Shown here piece after piece: positions 8,989 to 19,500 of a stretch of 64,000 bases of DNA. Below the pieces are notes generated by a model. The model searched no databases. It had not been told where the DNA came from and worked only from the letters and a program-made list of their open reading frames with translations. A program made the translations under genes and the position numbers. Where the stretch lies: the NCBI GenBank assembly GCA_045542485.1, contig JAZQLC010000027.1, forward strand, positions 1 through 64,000, given 5' to 3'. Every line of letters begins with the position of its first letter. The stretch's first letter is position 1. This DNA is from SIG575 sp045542485 (GTDB lineage Bacteria > Bacillota > Clostridia > Oscillospirales > Acutalibacteraceae).

Positions 8989-9618
8989 TTATTTCCATGG
9001 AAGCTTATCCATACCCCAGATCTGAGGATATCTGTTGACCTGTACCATATCAGTTTCAACTGCAACTTTGATTACAATGCCGTCTGCCAGTGCACCTAAA
9101 TTTATATTGTTGTCCGCCGTGATAAATTCAAGTGTTTTTAATGCATCGCCGTTTGCATCAAGTTCATTTTTATAATAATAACAATAGTCATTGCCTCTGT
9201 TATCATACCAATTACCTTCTTCTGCAATTGTATAAGGTACATTTGCAGGATGCTGATTTGACATACCGTTAATTGAATACTCGTGAACCATTCTGACTCT
9301 CAAGTAACCTGCACCGTCGCCCTTGTAATTTACTTTGACGCAGAATTTACCGATGTAATTCTGTGCTGACGGATTTGTACTGAGGACAATCAGCTTGCCG
9401 TCTGTCGCACCTTCAATCTCTGAAGGTAATACTTCATTCTCACCATTCATAAAGCAGCAATATGGCTCAGCATAAAAGTTTGCAACTGACATCTGCTGAT
9501 TAGCATCGGTTGTTCTCATAATAAACCACGCAAACGAAAAGCCTGTTACGATAACCACGGTAATGAGAGACATTACTATCAGTCTGAATTTGCTGTTTTC
9601 CATAAATTTCTTCTTCAT
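8989..9618 (-). CDS. Candidate SipW-processed surface protein
   Basis: 209 residues. A basic N-terminus is followed by a hydrophobic helix ending TGFSFAWF, which resembles the SipW-cognate signal peptide (consensus close to A-x-A-[WY]-F) found in TasA and camelysin-type proteins. The remainder (about 170 residues) looks like an all-beta secreted domain and contains four cysteines, unusual for this class. The typical domain pattern is weak, so membership rests mainly on the signal-peptide motif and on its place in a cluster with four SipW-type peptidases. It could remain membrane-attached if not cleaved. It lies 17 bases after the preceding gene of the locus. Confidence 0.6.
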   Translation of the reverse strand: MKKKFMENSKFRLIVMSLITVVIVTGFSFAWFIMRTTDANQQMSVANFYAEPYCCFMNGENEVLPSEIEGATDGKLIVLSTNPSAQNYIGKFCVKVNYKGDGAGYLRVRMVHEYSINGMSNQHPANVPYTIAEEGNWYDNRGNDYCYYYKNELDANGDALKTLEFITADNNINLGALADGIVIKVAVETDMVQVNRYPQIWGMDKLPWK

Positions 9619-9635
9619 ACTGACACCACACTCTC

Positions 9636-10496
9636 TTACTGATTTTCTGTATTTTCCGTAGTCTCTGCTACTGTTGTTTCTTCTTTAAACAATGTATCTA
9701 CCGCTGCGTTTTCATCCTGCGATGCGATAATTTCTACATGGCAAAGATATTCGATATTTTCAAGGTTACCGGCATTCTGCCAATTCTTTTCGCCGTAACC
9801 CTCTTCGCCCTTGACATTATCAAGATATGATAAAACACTATCATATTCTGCCCAGAAAATAATTCTTACCTTTGCTTTCTCACCGGGAGCAAGAGTTTCC
9901 TTATCAGGAGGAGCAAGAGTAACATACTTTGATTTGAATTCTTCATTATAAGTATTGAGTCTTCCTTCAATCTCTTCGTGTGTAGATTCGGCGGTGATTT
10001 CAAAAAGTTCTTCGAGCTCTGTTTTTATTGAGCCTTTTTTTACTTCTTCAGAAGTTGTCGCTCCGTCGCTACCCTCTGTACCCTCTTCACCATCAGCTGC
10101 TGTTTCGGGTTCATTTTCAATTTTTTCAATGAATGCAACATAACGAAGTCCCTTTGCCACAGATTCTTCGTCAGGTGTGATATGAACAAGAATTCTTGCA
10201 GGTGCTTCACCTTTGTTTTCGAGTATTACTTCCTTTTCAATTGCAACCTCATCAAAGAGAAGTTCTTCTGTGTCGCAAAGCTTTGTTGCACCTTTGAATT
10301 TCATTACGCTATTGTTATCAAAAACTGTCTGTTCTTCATCTACATCAAAGGTTGCAAAAATAATTGTTGTTCCCTTTGTTTCAGTTTTATAAAAATATGC
10401 ACTTGTAGGTGAAAGGAGACTGAAATAGGATACAATCAGAATCAGAACTGATACGAAAGCAACATATTTAATTGTTCTTTTCTTTGCAGTGCTCAT
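9636..10496 (-). CDS. TasA/camelysin-like surface protein
   Basis: 286 residues from the ATG at 10496, which has GAGAGGTGAT 4-5 bases upstream; a GTG at 10505 is in frame but less likely. The N-terminal helix ends SPTSAYFYKTETKG, a clear SipW-type signal region, and is followed by FATFDVDEEQT. The stretch VILENKGEAPARILVHI looks like the beta-sandwich found after the signal in TasA-like proteins, where a "new strand plus next-subunit" arrangement builds fibres. Residues about 125-150 form a Glu/Gly/Ser-rich insert. The gene overlaps the end of the peptidase gene before it by 29 bases, a strong hint that enzyme and substrate are made together. Ends with a Thr/Glu-rich tail. Confidence 0.7.
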   Translation of the reverse strand: MSTAKKRTIKYVAFVSVLILIVSYFSLLSPTSAYFYKTETKGTTIIFATFDVDEEQTVFDNNSVMKFKGATKLCDTEELLFDEVAIEKEVILENKGEAPARILVHITPDEESVAKGLRYVAFIEKIENEPETAADGEEGTEGSDGATTSEEVKKGSIKTELEELFEITAESTHEEIEGRLNTYNEEFKSKYVTLAPPDKETLAPGEKAKVRIIFWAEYDSVLSYLDNVKGEEGYGEKNWQNAGNLENIEYLCHVEIIASQDENAAVDTLFKEETTVAETTENTENQ

Positions 10497-10995
10497 TTTT
10501 ATCACCTCTCGTCTTATTTTTATAAAATCTGCTCACAAACACGCCGACTGACATAATCACAAGAGCAATTATTGCGATTATCGCTACATAGTTTATATTG
10601 GTAAGAAGCAGTGACGGATAGCCTAAAAGAGGAAGTGAAAACCACACTTTGCCTCTGATTTGCTCTGAGTCAGCGCTTTCCGTATCCACAAGACCGGTTC
10701 TGTCACCTGCCGTCCGGATTTCTTTTTTATTGTAGTCAATTGAAACTATTCTGTGTGTGTATGTTGTGCCGTCACCAACTTTGAACTCGACAGTCACAAT
10801 GTCACCTTTTTTAAGTTCTTCAAAGGGCACTTCTCTTACAAAAACCACGTCGCCTTTGTTGAGTTTCGGACTCATACTGTTTGATGCAACGCTGTAACCT
10901 TTTGCACCGCTGACTGTTACAAAAGCGATAAGCAGAAAAAGCCCTGCCACAAGAACACAGAAAGCATTTCTTAATATCCTGAAAACCTTATTCAT
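10468..10995 (-). CDS. SipW-type signal peptidase A
   Basis: 175 residues. Membrane-bound signal peptidase of the ER/archaeal type (SipW class, S26B), which uses a Ser-His pair instead of Ser-Lys. Ser40 is in ASNSMSP, His81 in YTHRIV, and both are in the usual order, with the GD-[VI] motifs between. There is one N-terminal membrane helix (about 11-30) and a second near the C-terminus. The start at 10995 overlaps the end of the preceding gene (ATGAATAA) and so is translationally coupled to it. It is expected to process the TasA-like proteins encoded on either side of it. Confidence 0.88.
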   Translation of the reverse strand: MNKVFRILRNAFCVLVAGLFLLIAFVTVSGAKGYSVASNSMSPKLNKGDVVFVREVPFEELKKGDIVTVEFKVGDGTTYTHRIVSIDYNKKEIRTAGDRTGLVDTESADSEQIRGKVWFSLPLLGYPSLLLTNINYVAIIAIIALVIMSVGVFVSRFYKNKTRGDKNEHCKEKNN

Positions 10996-11704
10996 TATTC
11001 TGCACACTGTCAAATTGTTCCCATGTTAAGAAGTCTGCCTGCTTCGCTTCAAGGATAAACTTGATTGTCATATCTTTACCCTGCAAATCAACAGGCACAT
11101 CTTTGCTGATTATGATTGTACCTGCAAGAGGAATTTCATTATCAGCAGGGTTTTCAAAATCGATTACTGCACCACCGTCAGTTGTCGTTTCTGTCGTTTC
11201 TGTCGTTTCTGTTGTTTCTCCGCTCTCTGCTTCTGTTGTAGTTTCCGGAACAGTTGTTGTTTCTGTAACTTCAATTTCAGGAGCAGGAATTCTTCTGTCA
11301 TCTCCGGCTACAGCTTTCGGAGTATAGTAAAGGAAACCATCTTCGCCGACTTCCCAGTTGCTGTCACCTGCATTTTTAAACTCGATCCAGATAAAGGGCT
11401 GGGATGTTACACCATTATCATCAACATATGTACATTCAACACGGACACGAAGCTCTGAATCGATTGTTGAAGTATTTGTAATTGAAATTGCTTCTTTGAG
11501 TGTAAGCTCTGCACCGGGAAGAATCAGGTCTTTTTCTTCATCCGCAAGAGCAAGGTTACCTGATGCCGTAAAATTAAGATTACCTGAACTTAATTGCATA
11601 CTCTTGTTTTCACCACTGCTGAACCATGCTTCAGTTGCGTTAAAGCCTACAAGGCCGAATACTGCCACAAGGGAAAGTATTACACAAAGTATTCTCTTTT
11701 TCAT
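10988..11704 (-). CDS. TasA-like surface protein with Thr-rich linker
   Basis: 238 residues from ATG 11704, chosen because GGAAGG lies 9 bases upstream; a TTG at 11713 is less well placed. The signal region ends GFNATEAWFSSGENKSMQ, fitting a SipW-type site, and is followed by LSSGNLNFTASG, a pattern common at the start of mature TasA/camelysin domains. SITNTSTIDSELRVRVEC resembles the beta-sandwich core. A Thr/Glu repeat linker (about residues 150-180, ETTETTETT-like) interrupts the domain, possibly exposed and glycosylated. Located between SipW-type peptidases A and B, overlapping A by 8 bases. Confidence 0.75.
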   Translation of the reverse strand: MKKRILCVILSLVAVFGLVGFNATEAWFSSGENKSMQLSSGNLNFTASGNLALADEEKDLILPGAELTLKEAISITNTSTIDSELRVRVECTYVDDNGVTSQPFIWIEFKNAGDSNWEVGEDGFLYYTPKAVAGDDRRIPAPEIEVTETTTVPETTTEAESGETTETTETTETTTDGGAVIDFENPADNEIPLAGTIIISKDVPVDLQGKDMTIKFILEAKQADFLTWEQFDSVQNNE

Positions 11705-11709
11705 CCTTG

Positions 11710-12213
11710 TCAACCTTCCTTCTTCCTTAATTTCTTCAAAGTGGCATTATCAATTTCAAATGCTATATAAAAAACATAAACTGCTGCTAAAACGATTTTT
11801 CCCCACAAGGTTGAGAGCATAAAGGGAAAATATCCTATAAACGGAAGTTTCTTTTCTACCCTTCCTATAACTGCACTGTATGGTGTATAACCCGGGTCTT
11901 CAACATTGTTGTGGTCACCTTTTGTTCTGAAGGATTTTTCCTCTGTGTTGATTTTTACAACACGGTGAGAAAACCATCTTTCGTTACCTTCCTTCTGAAA
12001 AGTAAGAACATCTCCAACTTCGATATCTTCAAAATTAACTTCTTTTGTAAAAACTAAATCACCTTTATTAATTGCCGGACTCATACTGTCTGAAATAACA
12101 TAATATCCGTTGTAGCCTGACAATTTCGGAGCAAATGAAACGGTAATTAAAAAGAGAGATAAAAGAATTATAAAAGCTGTTAAAATTTTACTTACTGTCT
12201 TTTTCGCTTTCAT
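11710..12213 (-). CDS. SipW-type signal peptidase B
   Basis: 167 residues. Catalytic Ser43 lies in ISDSMSP and His83 in FSHRVV, with GDLVF and GDVLTF between them, as in SipW-class (Ser-His) signal peptidases. One membrane helix spans about residues 10-28 and a second about 135-155. The start at 12213 is inside the end of peptidase C (26-base overlap), so B is translated immediately after C. The next gene, a TasA-like protein, starts 5 bases after its stop. Having B and C side by side suggests either different substrates or a peptidase complex; the sequence does not say which. Confidence 0.88.
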   Translation of the reverse strand: MKAKKTVSKILTAFIILLSLFLITVSFAPKLSGYNGYYVISDSMSPAINKGDLVFTKEVNFEDIEVGDVLTFQKEGNERWFSHRVVKINTEEKSFRTKGDHNNVEDPGYTPYSAVIGRVEKKLPFIGYFPFMLSTLWGKIVLAAVYVFYIAFEIDNATLKKLRKKEG

Positions 12214-12763
12214 CTTCGTCACCGCTACGAGCAATCAAAACTATGTCTTTCACTTCTGACGCCATAATAACCAGCATCGGAAGAATAACTACGAGGAAAA
12301 ATGCGATTCTGTTTGTCTGAAGGAAGTTTACAGCCTTACCTACAGCAGGTATTTTAAACTGGACTTTACCGTAAATTCTGTCTTCAGTAACTAAATCCGA
12401 GTCAACAACTTTATTGGCATCGCCTTTAGTTTCAAACTTTACTACGCCATTTTCTTCAATAATATTGTTAATACGGTGAGTTACGGGACCTCCCTGCAAC
12501 ACGGGGTCAAGTGATGAAAATGTTATTACATCACCTTTTTTTAACTCACTTGTATCTGTTTCCTTAATTATTACAATGTCGCCTATTTTATATTCAGGGT
12601 CCATACTTGGTGAAATAACACTCATAACGCTATACCCTGCAATATTAACTACTTTTGTGCCGTTTGCACCTTTGGGAGTCATAAGAACAACTGCCAACAA
12701 AAGTAAACAGACTACAAAAATTACTGCCGAAATAATCGATACTAACTTTTTAATAATTTTCAT
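12188..12763 (-). CDS. SipW-type signal peptidase C
   Basis: 191 residues. Catalytic Ser53 is in ISPSMDP and His96 in PVTHRI; the spacing and the intervening GDIVII and GDVITF motifs match SipW-class signal peptidases. It has an N-terminal membrane helix (about 8-28) and a C-terminal one (about 152-172) followed by an acidic tail, GDEDESEKD, that is cytoplasmic if the usual topology holds. The gene follows the TasA-like gene at 12794 by 30 bases and overlaps peptidase B. It is the first of three consecutive peptidase genes in this half of the locus. Confidence 0.88.
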   Translation of the reverse strand: MKIIKKLVSIISAVIFVVCLLLLAVVLMTPKGANGTKVVNIAGYSVMSVISPSMDPEYKIGDIVIIKETDTSELKKGDVITFSSLDPVLQGGPVTHRINNIIEENGVVKFETKGDANKVVDSDLVTEDRIYGKVQFKIPAVGKAVNFLQTNRIAFFLVVILPMLVIMASEVKDIVLIARSGDEDESEKDSK

Positions 12764-12793
12764 TGTTTAATCACTTGATTCTTAATTATTTGG

Positions 12794-13423
12794 TTATGAA
12801 TTACTTATTACTGCATCTACATTTTCAATATTCACAGACATATTTGCTGCGTCTTCAATTGTTTTAGTTTCATCTATTTTAAAAGAGAAATAAACTCTGT
12901 ATGTGCCATCTAAGCGTACTGAATATTCAAAAGTTTCTTCTTTATTGAGAGTTATCTCATCTGCTGAATATCTATAACCCGGGTCCGTAGTTTCTTCTCC
13001 GTTTGCAGTTATCAGAGAAACTCTGCGGTTTAATATAACAGATGATGTAAGATTACCTGTTACATCTGCTATCTTGTCTAAATCGAGTGTGATTTTATAT
13101 CCTGCTTTTGCATCTTTAAATTCTGCCATATATGTATATTCCGCACCGGGGAACATATTTTCAAGAATAATCTCCTTGTCTGAAATCTTTTCATATTTGA
13201 CAATATCTTCTGTTCTTATTGCTATTTTATCGTTTTCATCTACGCCGAAATAAATATTAGCGAATGTTGATGATTCATTCTTAACATCAACTTTTTTAAT
13301 CTGTTCTACCGAACTTCTGTCCATAATAGCAAACCAGCAAAGAGTAACCGCTACCAAAGCTATACCTGTGACTATAACCATCATCAGACTTTTGGCAGAG
13401 TTATTTTTTTCTTTCTTAGCCAT
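12794..13423 (-). CDS. Candidate SipW-processed TasA-like protein
   Basis: 209 residues. The N-terminus MAKKEKNN is followed by a hydrophobic helix ending VTLCWFAIMDRSS, a variant of the SipW-type signal region (C-W-F in place of A-W/Y-F). The mature part has features of TasA-like beta-sandwiches, including ENMFPGAEYTYMAEFKDA (a P-G-x-x-[YF] motif is common before the core strands in this class). It lies directly after the giant beta-helix gene and directly before three SipW-type peptidases. It could be an accessory subunit that holds the giant protein, but only the gene order suggests that. Confidence 0.65.
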   Translation of the reverse strand: MAKKEKNNSAKSLMMVIVTGIALVAVTLCWFAIMDRSSVEQIKKVDVKNESSTFANIYFGVDENDKIAIRTEDIVKYEKISDKEIILENMFPGAEYTYMAEFKDAKAGYKITLDLDKIADVTGNLTSSVILNRRVSLITANGEETTDPGYRYSADEITLNKEETFEYSVRLDGTYRVYFSFKIDETKTIEDAANMSVNIENVDAVISNS

Positions 13424-13458
13424 ATTCTTTACCTCTCTTTACTGATTCTTCTTTTCCT

Positions 13459-13488
13459 GCAGGGGAGAAATTTTACTCTCTCCCCTGC
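13459..13488 (-). other. Hairpin after the giant gene
   Basis: A perfect 10-bp stem GCAGGGGAGA / TCTCCCCTGC with a 10-base loop lies 23 bases after the stop of the giant gene. On the coding strand it is followed by AGGAAAAG rather than a T-tract, so it is more likely a 3'-end stabiliser or processing point than a terminator. Confidence 0.6.
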
Positions 13489-13510
13489 TTTAAGTTTTGC
13501 GTTTCTCTGA

Positions 13511-16500
13511 TTACCAGAGAATGTTTTCGATGGAGTTTACACCCCAGGGTCTGTCTTTTTCGACAATTGTAAGTGTAAGAACAACATCTGTTGCTGTGTT
13601 ACCCTCTGCATCTTTTACATCAGGAAGTTTAATAAATGTACCGTATACGGTTTCTTCCTTGACTATGTTTTCACTTGGGATTTCCTGACCGCCAAGAGTT
13701 GCGGTAATCTTATATTCATAGCCTTCAGGTAACATTCCGCCTACATAGAATCCGTCAAGTTCCTTTGCAATCGCAAGAGCATCAACTTCCTGCTTAACGC
13801 CGATTTCATTTGTGAAATCGTTAAGAACCTGAACGCCCTCTGCGCTTCCCTTTTCTGATACACTCTTAACAAGCACACCGAGAAGTTTATCTGTTACATC
13901 AAAGTTTGACGGGTTTTCAATGGTGTAAGAGATGTTGGCATTTCTTACAAGACCGGGATAAACTGTTCTTACTGCACCGTTTGCAAGACTGAAGCTGATT
14001 CCAGGATCCATATTTTCGTTAAACTTAGCAGTTTTGATTGTATAAACCTTTTCGCCGGGAACGATTGAGAAGTATCCGCCGTTTCCGTCTTCAGTTGCCG
14101 TAACAGCTGAACCTGAAGCAATATTAATGAACTGCATTGATGTGTAGTAACCAATCTGGCCATAGGTTGAACCTAAGTAGAAGTTCATTGTTGCTGCTGC
14201 AAGAGCTGCAGTTGAGCCGTAGCCTTCGTATGTGGTTGCTCCACCCATACCGATTGTATTAACGATTGTTACAGGTACAGGATAATAACCGCCGTCATTG
14301 GGGTCAACACTTGTGAATGTATCATCAAATGTAAGGTCTTCACATTCTTTTGTTGTCTTGCCTACACCGATTACCGTTCCCTCTTCGATGCCCTTATTGA
14401 GCTGTTTGTCGAAGTATGTTTCAGTAATTGCAGTTTCGTCAACATATGTTCCGACTACGGGTTTCTTGCTTTTTGCAACACCGCCGTAAAGTGCATTTGT
14501 AAGTGTTGTACTGACAAGCATTTCGCCTACGATACCTGCCACAGCTTCGCCCTCACCTACATTTGCAGTTGAAAGGATTTCACTGATTGTTGCTTCATGT
14601 GCTGAGCCGATTACACCACCGACCGCACCTGCCTGAGCAGTTACATTACCTGTTGTTACGATACCTCTGATTACAGCATTTTCAGAAACTCTACCAGCCA
14701 CAATACCGGTTGCAGGATTTGCTACAATATTGCCGTTTTCATCTTCAACCGCTTCTGCTTCAGAAGTTACATTTGCTGAAACTACGCAGTTTGTAACTGT
14801 TGCATTTTTAATGATGTTTGCAAGAGCACCTGTGTACTGTTCTTCACCAGCGATTGTTGCTGTAAGTGCAACATTGTTAACTACTGCACCATCTTCAATT
14901 ATACCGAAGAGGCCTCCGTGACCTGCTGTGATCGTGCCGTCTTCATTTACAGTACCTGAAGTGAAGTTTTCGATTGCGTACTGGTAAGTATCATCTTCAC
15001 CGATTGATTCAGGGTCATTGAGATGAGCTGTGAAGTGATGAATCTGGAAATCTTTAACCTCACTCATATCAATGTCGTTACCGAGAACGAAGTAGAGTTC
15101 ACTTTCTGTACCGTAGTAGTGGAGTGATGTAAGAGAATCAGCATTACTTATTATATAAGGATTCTCTTTTGTACCTACACCGCCCTCAAAGTTCGGGTTG
15201 ATTGAATTAATCAGAGTTTCCGAATTAACCTTAACATCAATATAGAGTGTGGGGTCAATTTCCATGCCACGGGAAAGCTTAATCTTGTTTCTGTTGGTGA
15301 CTTTAATTGTTTCATCACCATCAGTCTGGTTTGTTGATAAGATTCTCGTTGAGTTGTTGATACCGATTATATTCTTTTCGGATGCGGGGTTGAACTGAAC
15401 ACCATCAACTGAGCTTACCCTTGAGTTAAGTGACACTCCGTAAGTTGCTGCTGTACCTGACGAGTTAGGAACAAGTCTGTCTGCATACTGATTCTGACCT
15501 GTTTTGATTGTCATTGATGAAATCTGTGAGTAAGCTTTGATTACATCATAGTTTCTGATAACAACCTTTTCTTCAAGGTAAATTGCATACTGAAGCTTAA
15601 GGTTTTCAACGGGAACAATTATATTTCCGTTTTCATCAGTTACATTGTCACTTCCGTCTGCAAGGTAAACATTACCGTCTGAACATCTGTACTTTCTTAC
15701 AGATATTGTTTCTGTCTCTTCACCCTCACCTACAACAACTGTTTCAGTGAAGATAGTGTAAGTAACGACTTCATCTGTTACAGAAGTATCAACATAGATA
15801 AGGTTACCTGATGCGTCAACAACCTGATGATTTTCAGCGTTTATGATTGCTGTAAGCTGAGGAAGTGTAAGCTTATCTGTATCACCTGCTACGAATATTC
15901 CGTCGGGATTATTTGTTGCGTCATACTTCATAGCATCAGGCATATACTTCATATCCATTATGCTTGAAAGCGATGCTGAATACTTATAGCTGTTTGCTGA
16001 CTGCTCACCTGCAAGTGATTTATCAACATAAACGCTTGACAGTTTCGGCATATCGCCTACTGTACCGAAGAGGATTGAATCCTGTTCGGGGTTAAAGTAA
16101 CCGAGAAGACCGGCTGCATAAGAATTTGTAATATGCTCTGCATCAGATATGTTCGTGACTTCGCCTACCAGTAAACCAACTGTAAGTGTATCATCTGCCG
16201 GTTGATTTGCGAACGAAACGGCTGACCTTGTATATACACTGTCAATTGTACCATTATCGTTGATGGAAACAAAACCTGAGACATAACTTACTGTTGCATT
16301 TTCAGCAGCAAGGACATTTACATCTGCCATTGAGAATGAATTCTTGATTGTTCCCTTGTTATTTACAACAAATGCAGCGATTTTCTGTACATCTGAGCCT
16401 TCAGATGTATCAAGTGTACCTGCAGTACCTGAGTTAATGATTGTACCCTCATTAGTAACAGCCATTACACCGACATTACCTGCTGCACGTTTGATTGTTG

Positions 16501-19500
16501 CATCAACCATACAACCGTCGATTGTACCCTTGTTTGTATTAACAAGACCTGCTGCATCAGAAATATCTGCAGTGCCATCGCCTATTGCTGCTTTAACATA
16601 TACATCCTGAAGAGTACCTTTATTGACTTTGACAATTGCTGAATCAGAGTCATTGAATGTAAAGTTTTCAAAGATTATGTTACTGATTGTTGTATTTTCG
16701 TCAACATTAGTGAAGTAATAACCCTTATCTAAGTTTACATTCTTGATTGAGTAACCGTTACCCTTAAGCATAAAGCCCTGATAGTTAAAGGTTTTTTCTT
16801 CTGTTGTTGAGCTACCCTCTGCGTCTGAAACCAAAACTGAATATGTGTAGGAAGCAGGAGCATCGGGAATTACACGTACAGTTTCGTCAACTGCAATATT
16901 TGACATAAGCTGATAGTGAACTGTGCCTTCTATCTGCTCGTTACCGGCACCGAGAGGTGTTGCCCACTGGTCATAGAAACCTGAATAATTCTCTTTTGCT
17001 TCTGCAAGTTCATCTGCAGTCATATTCATATGGTCAAGGTCTGCTTCGTTACCGATAAGATAGGGCTGTTCGAATGTACCCTTCATATCTGCGCAGAGAC
17101 GACTGTAAACACGTGTTGCGTACTGTTCATAATCCTTAACCTGTGCCACAACATCAACATATTCGCGTGTATTGCGTGTTCTCTTGATAGCAGCGAGGTT
17201 ACCTTCAAGCGTTGCACCTGCCCAGTCAAGCTCGTATACATGTTCTTCAAAGTCTTCGTCTGTATACTTGAACTCTGACGGAACTGTAAGAGCCTGAGTG
17301 ATACCTGCGCCTGTTTTTGCTGAAACGTCATCGTATGCAACATTTACGCAAACAACAGAAAGGATTGAGTTAGTCATAATATAGTTATCTGAAGTTTCCT
17401 TAAGAAGTGTCTTCAGATAGGGGTATGCGCTGGGTGTAAAGCCCCATACATCAGAGAATGTTGTGTTTGCAGGTTTCTTACCACTTGTCAGTTCAAGTGT
17501 TGTAAGACCTCTTGCTTCCTGGTTATTAGCCTGACCACCGATTGATGTAAGGGTTGGGTCTGTATTTGTCCAGCTATCGTAGTAACAGTATCTTACTGTT
17601 GCATCTGAATCCATCTTTGTGCCAACTGTACCACCTTTACCGAAGTAACAGTTGTCGGGATTCTCTGTTGAATCAATTGATGTGTAAGCGGGGGCAACTG
17701 AACCTGAAGAATAAACGTCTTCTACATTACCAAGTGCTACACCTGCAACACCGCCGATACCCACACCGTAAACTGCGCCTGAGTTTCTTGCGATGATATC
17801 ACCGAAAGTTGTATTAACTGCAGCTGAAGAATATGCGTGAGCGATACCTTCACGGTTGATACCACTGAAACCACCAACACCAACGATTGCGGTTGTTGAG
17901 TAAGGTCTGATTGCTGAAGTATTGTTTTCAGTACCGAATTTAACGTTACCGCCACTGAAGCATTCTGTGATTACATCATCTGTTATATCATTCTGTGTAA
18001 CGGGGTCTTTCATTTCCTTTACAACACCGACGAAGCCGCCGATGCCAAGGTCACCATTAATGAAGGCGTTGTTACCTGAATTAAACTTCTTAACTTCAAC
18101 ATTGCCTGATGCGAAAGACTCTTTTACAGTACCGTTTGACATAATACCGATAAGACCACCAACACCGAATACTCTTTCTGTATTTGTTGTGTTGTAAATA
18201 TTGTCACAGATAACATTACCTGTTGCGTAACAAGACTGGACTGTCGCTGCTGAGTCACCGATAAGACCACCGACAGCATCCTTAGAGCCTGAAACGAGAA
18301 CTGATGAACTACATCTCTCTATTACAGTTGTGGGATAGTCAACCTTACCGATAAGACCGCCTACATAAGAGCCGTTACCTGTTACTGTACCTTTGACTGT
18401 ACCAGGAAGAATATTGCCCTTTTCGTCATACTCTGCATAGCCGATTGCATGACAGTTTTCGATAACAATATCTCCATCACCCATAACGTGACCAACAAGT
18501 GTACCTACATAGTTACCGCCTGTCTGCTGACCACCTGAGATTGTGCCTGTTGCAACAACTGTTGCGTTTTCAAGGGTAAGATCCTTAATAAGGGGATCAT
18601 ACGGGCTATTCCAGTTCTTTGAAACCCTCGCGAACATACCGACATTATCTTTACCGGTCTGTTCAATCTTGAGATTCTTAATTGTATGACCGCTGCCGTC
18701 AAACTGACCTGTGTAACCTGTCGAAACATCAAGACCGATAGGTGTGAACAATGTTTCATTATCACCGCAATCGATATCAGTGATGAGTTTGTAGTTATAA
18801 GTAGAGCCATAGTAATTAGAGAATTTAGCACCCTGCACAAGCTCATATTCAGCCTTACCGAGAGCATAGAGCTGACGCTGTGTTGCGATACAGTAAGTTG
18901 TACCGTAGCTGAGAGCAAGTTTGATGTCTCTCTGTACTTTGACACCATTAATCTCTGCAGTTGCAAAAATTATGGGAGTCTGTGCATTGTAATAAGCCTC
19001 ACCGTTTGAGAATACACCGCCTGATGCAGCACCCGCATTGACGAAAGTATTCTTTGTAGGTTTATTTTCAAAGTTTCCTCTGTTTGCAATACCCTCTGTT
19101 GTATCGAAGATGTTTCTGTAAACTGTTGTTTTACCTGTTTCTGTATCATCTCCGAAGAGAAGGTCAACATTCTTGTTATAAACTATAACAGGATTGCCAT
19201 CGTTATCAACAACAGGGTTGCCATCTTCGTCAAGTTTCTGCTCACCTGCACCGTTGTAGAGGCTTGTATCAAAACCTTCGGGATATGCTACTGTGTCAGT
19301 TGTATCAAAGATTGATGAAGAATAAGTTACCTTATTTCCGTCAACATTTGTAAGTAAAGTTACGGGATATACGAGACCCTGACCGTAAGCAGCCTTTTCA
19401 ATGTTTGTTTCTTCTTCATCTTCACTTGTCTGAATGGGAACTGACAGGAATTTTGCATAAGCATCTGAGTACGGGTCAGTCTTTGTTTCAGTACCTGTTA

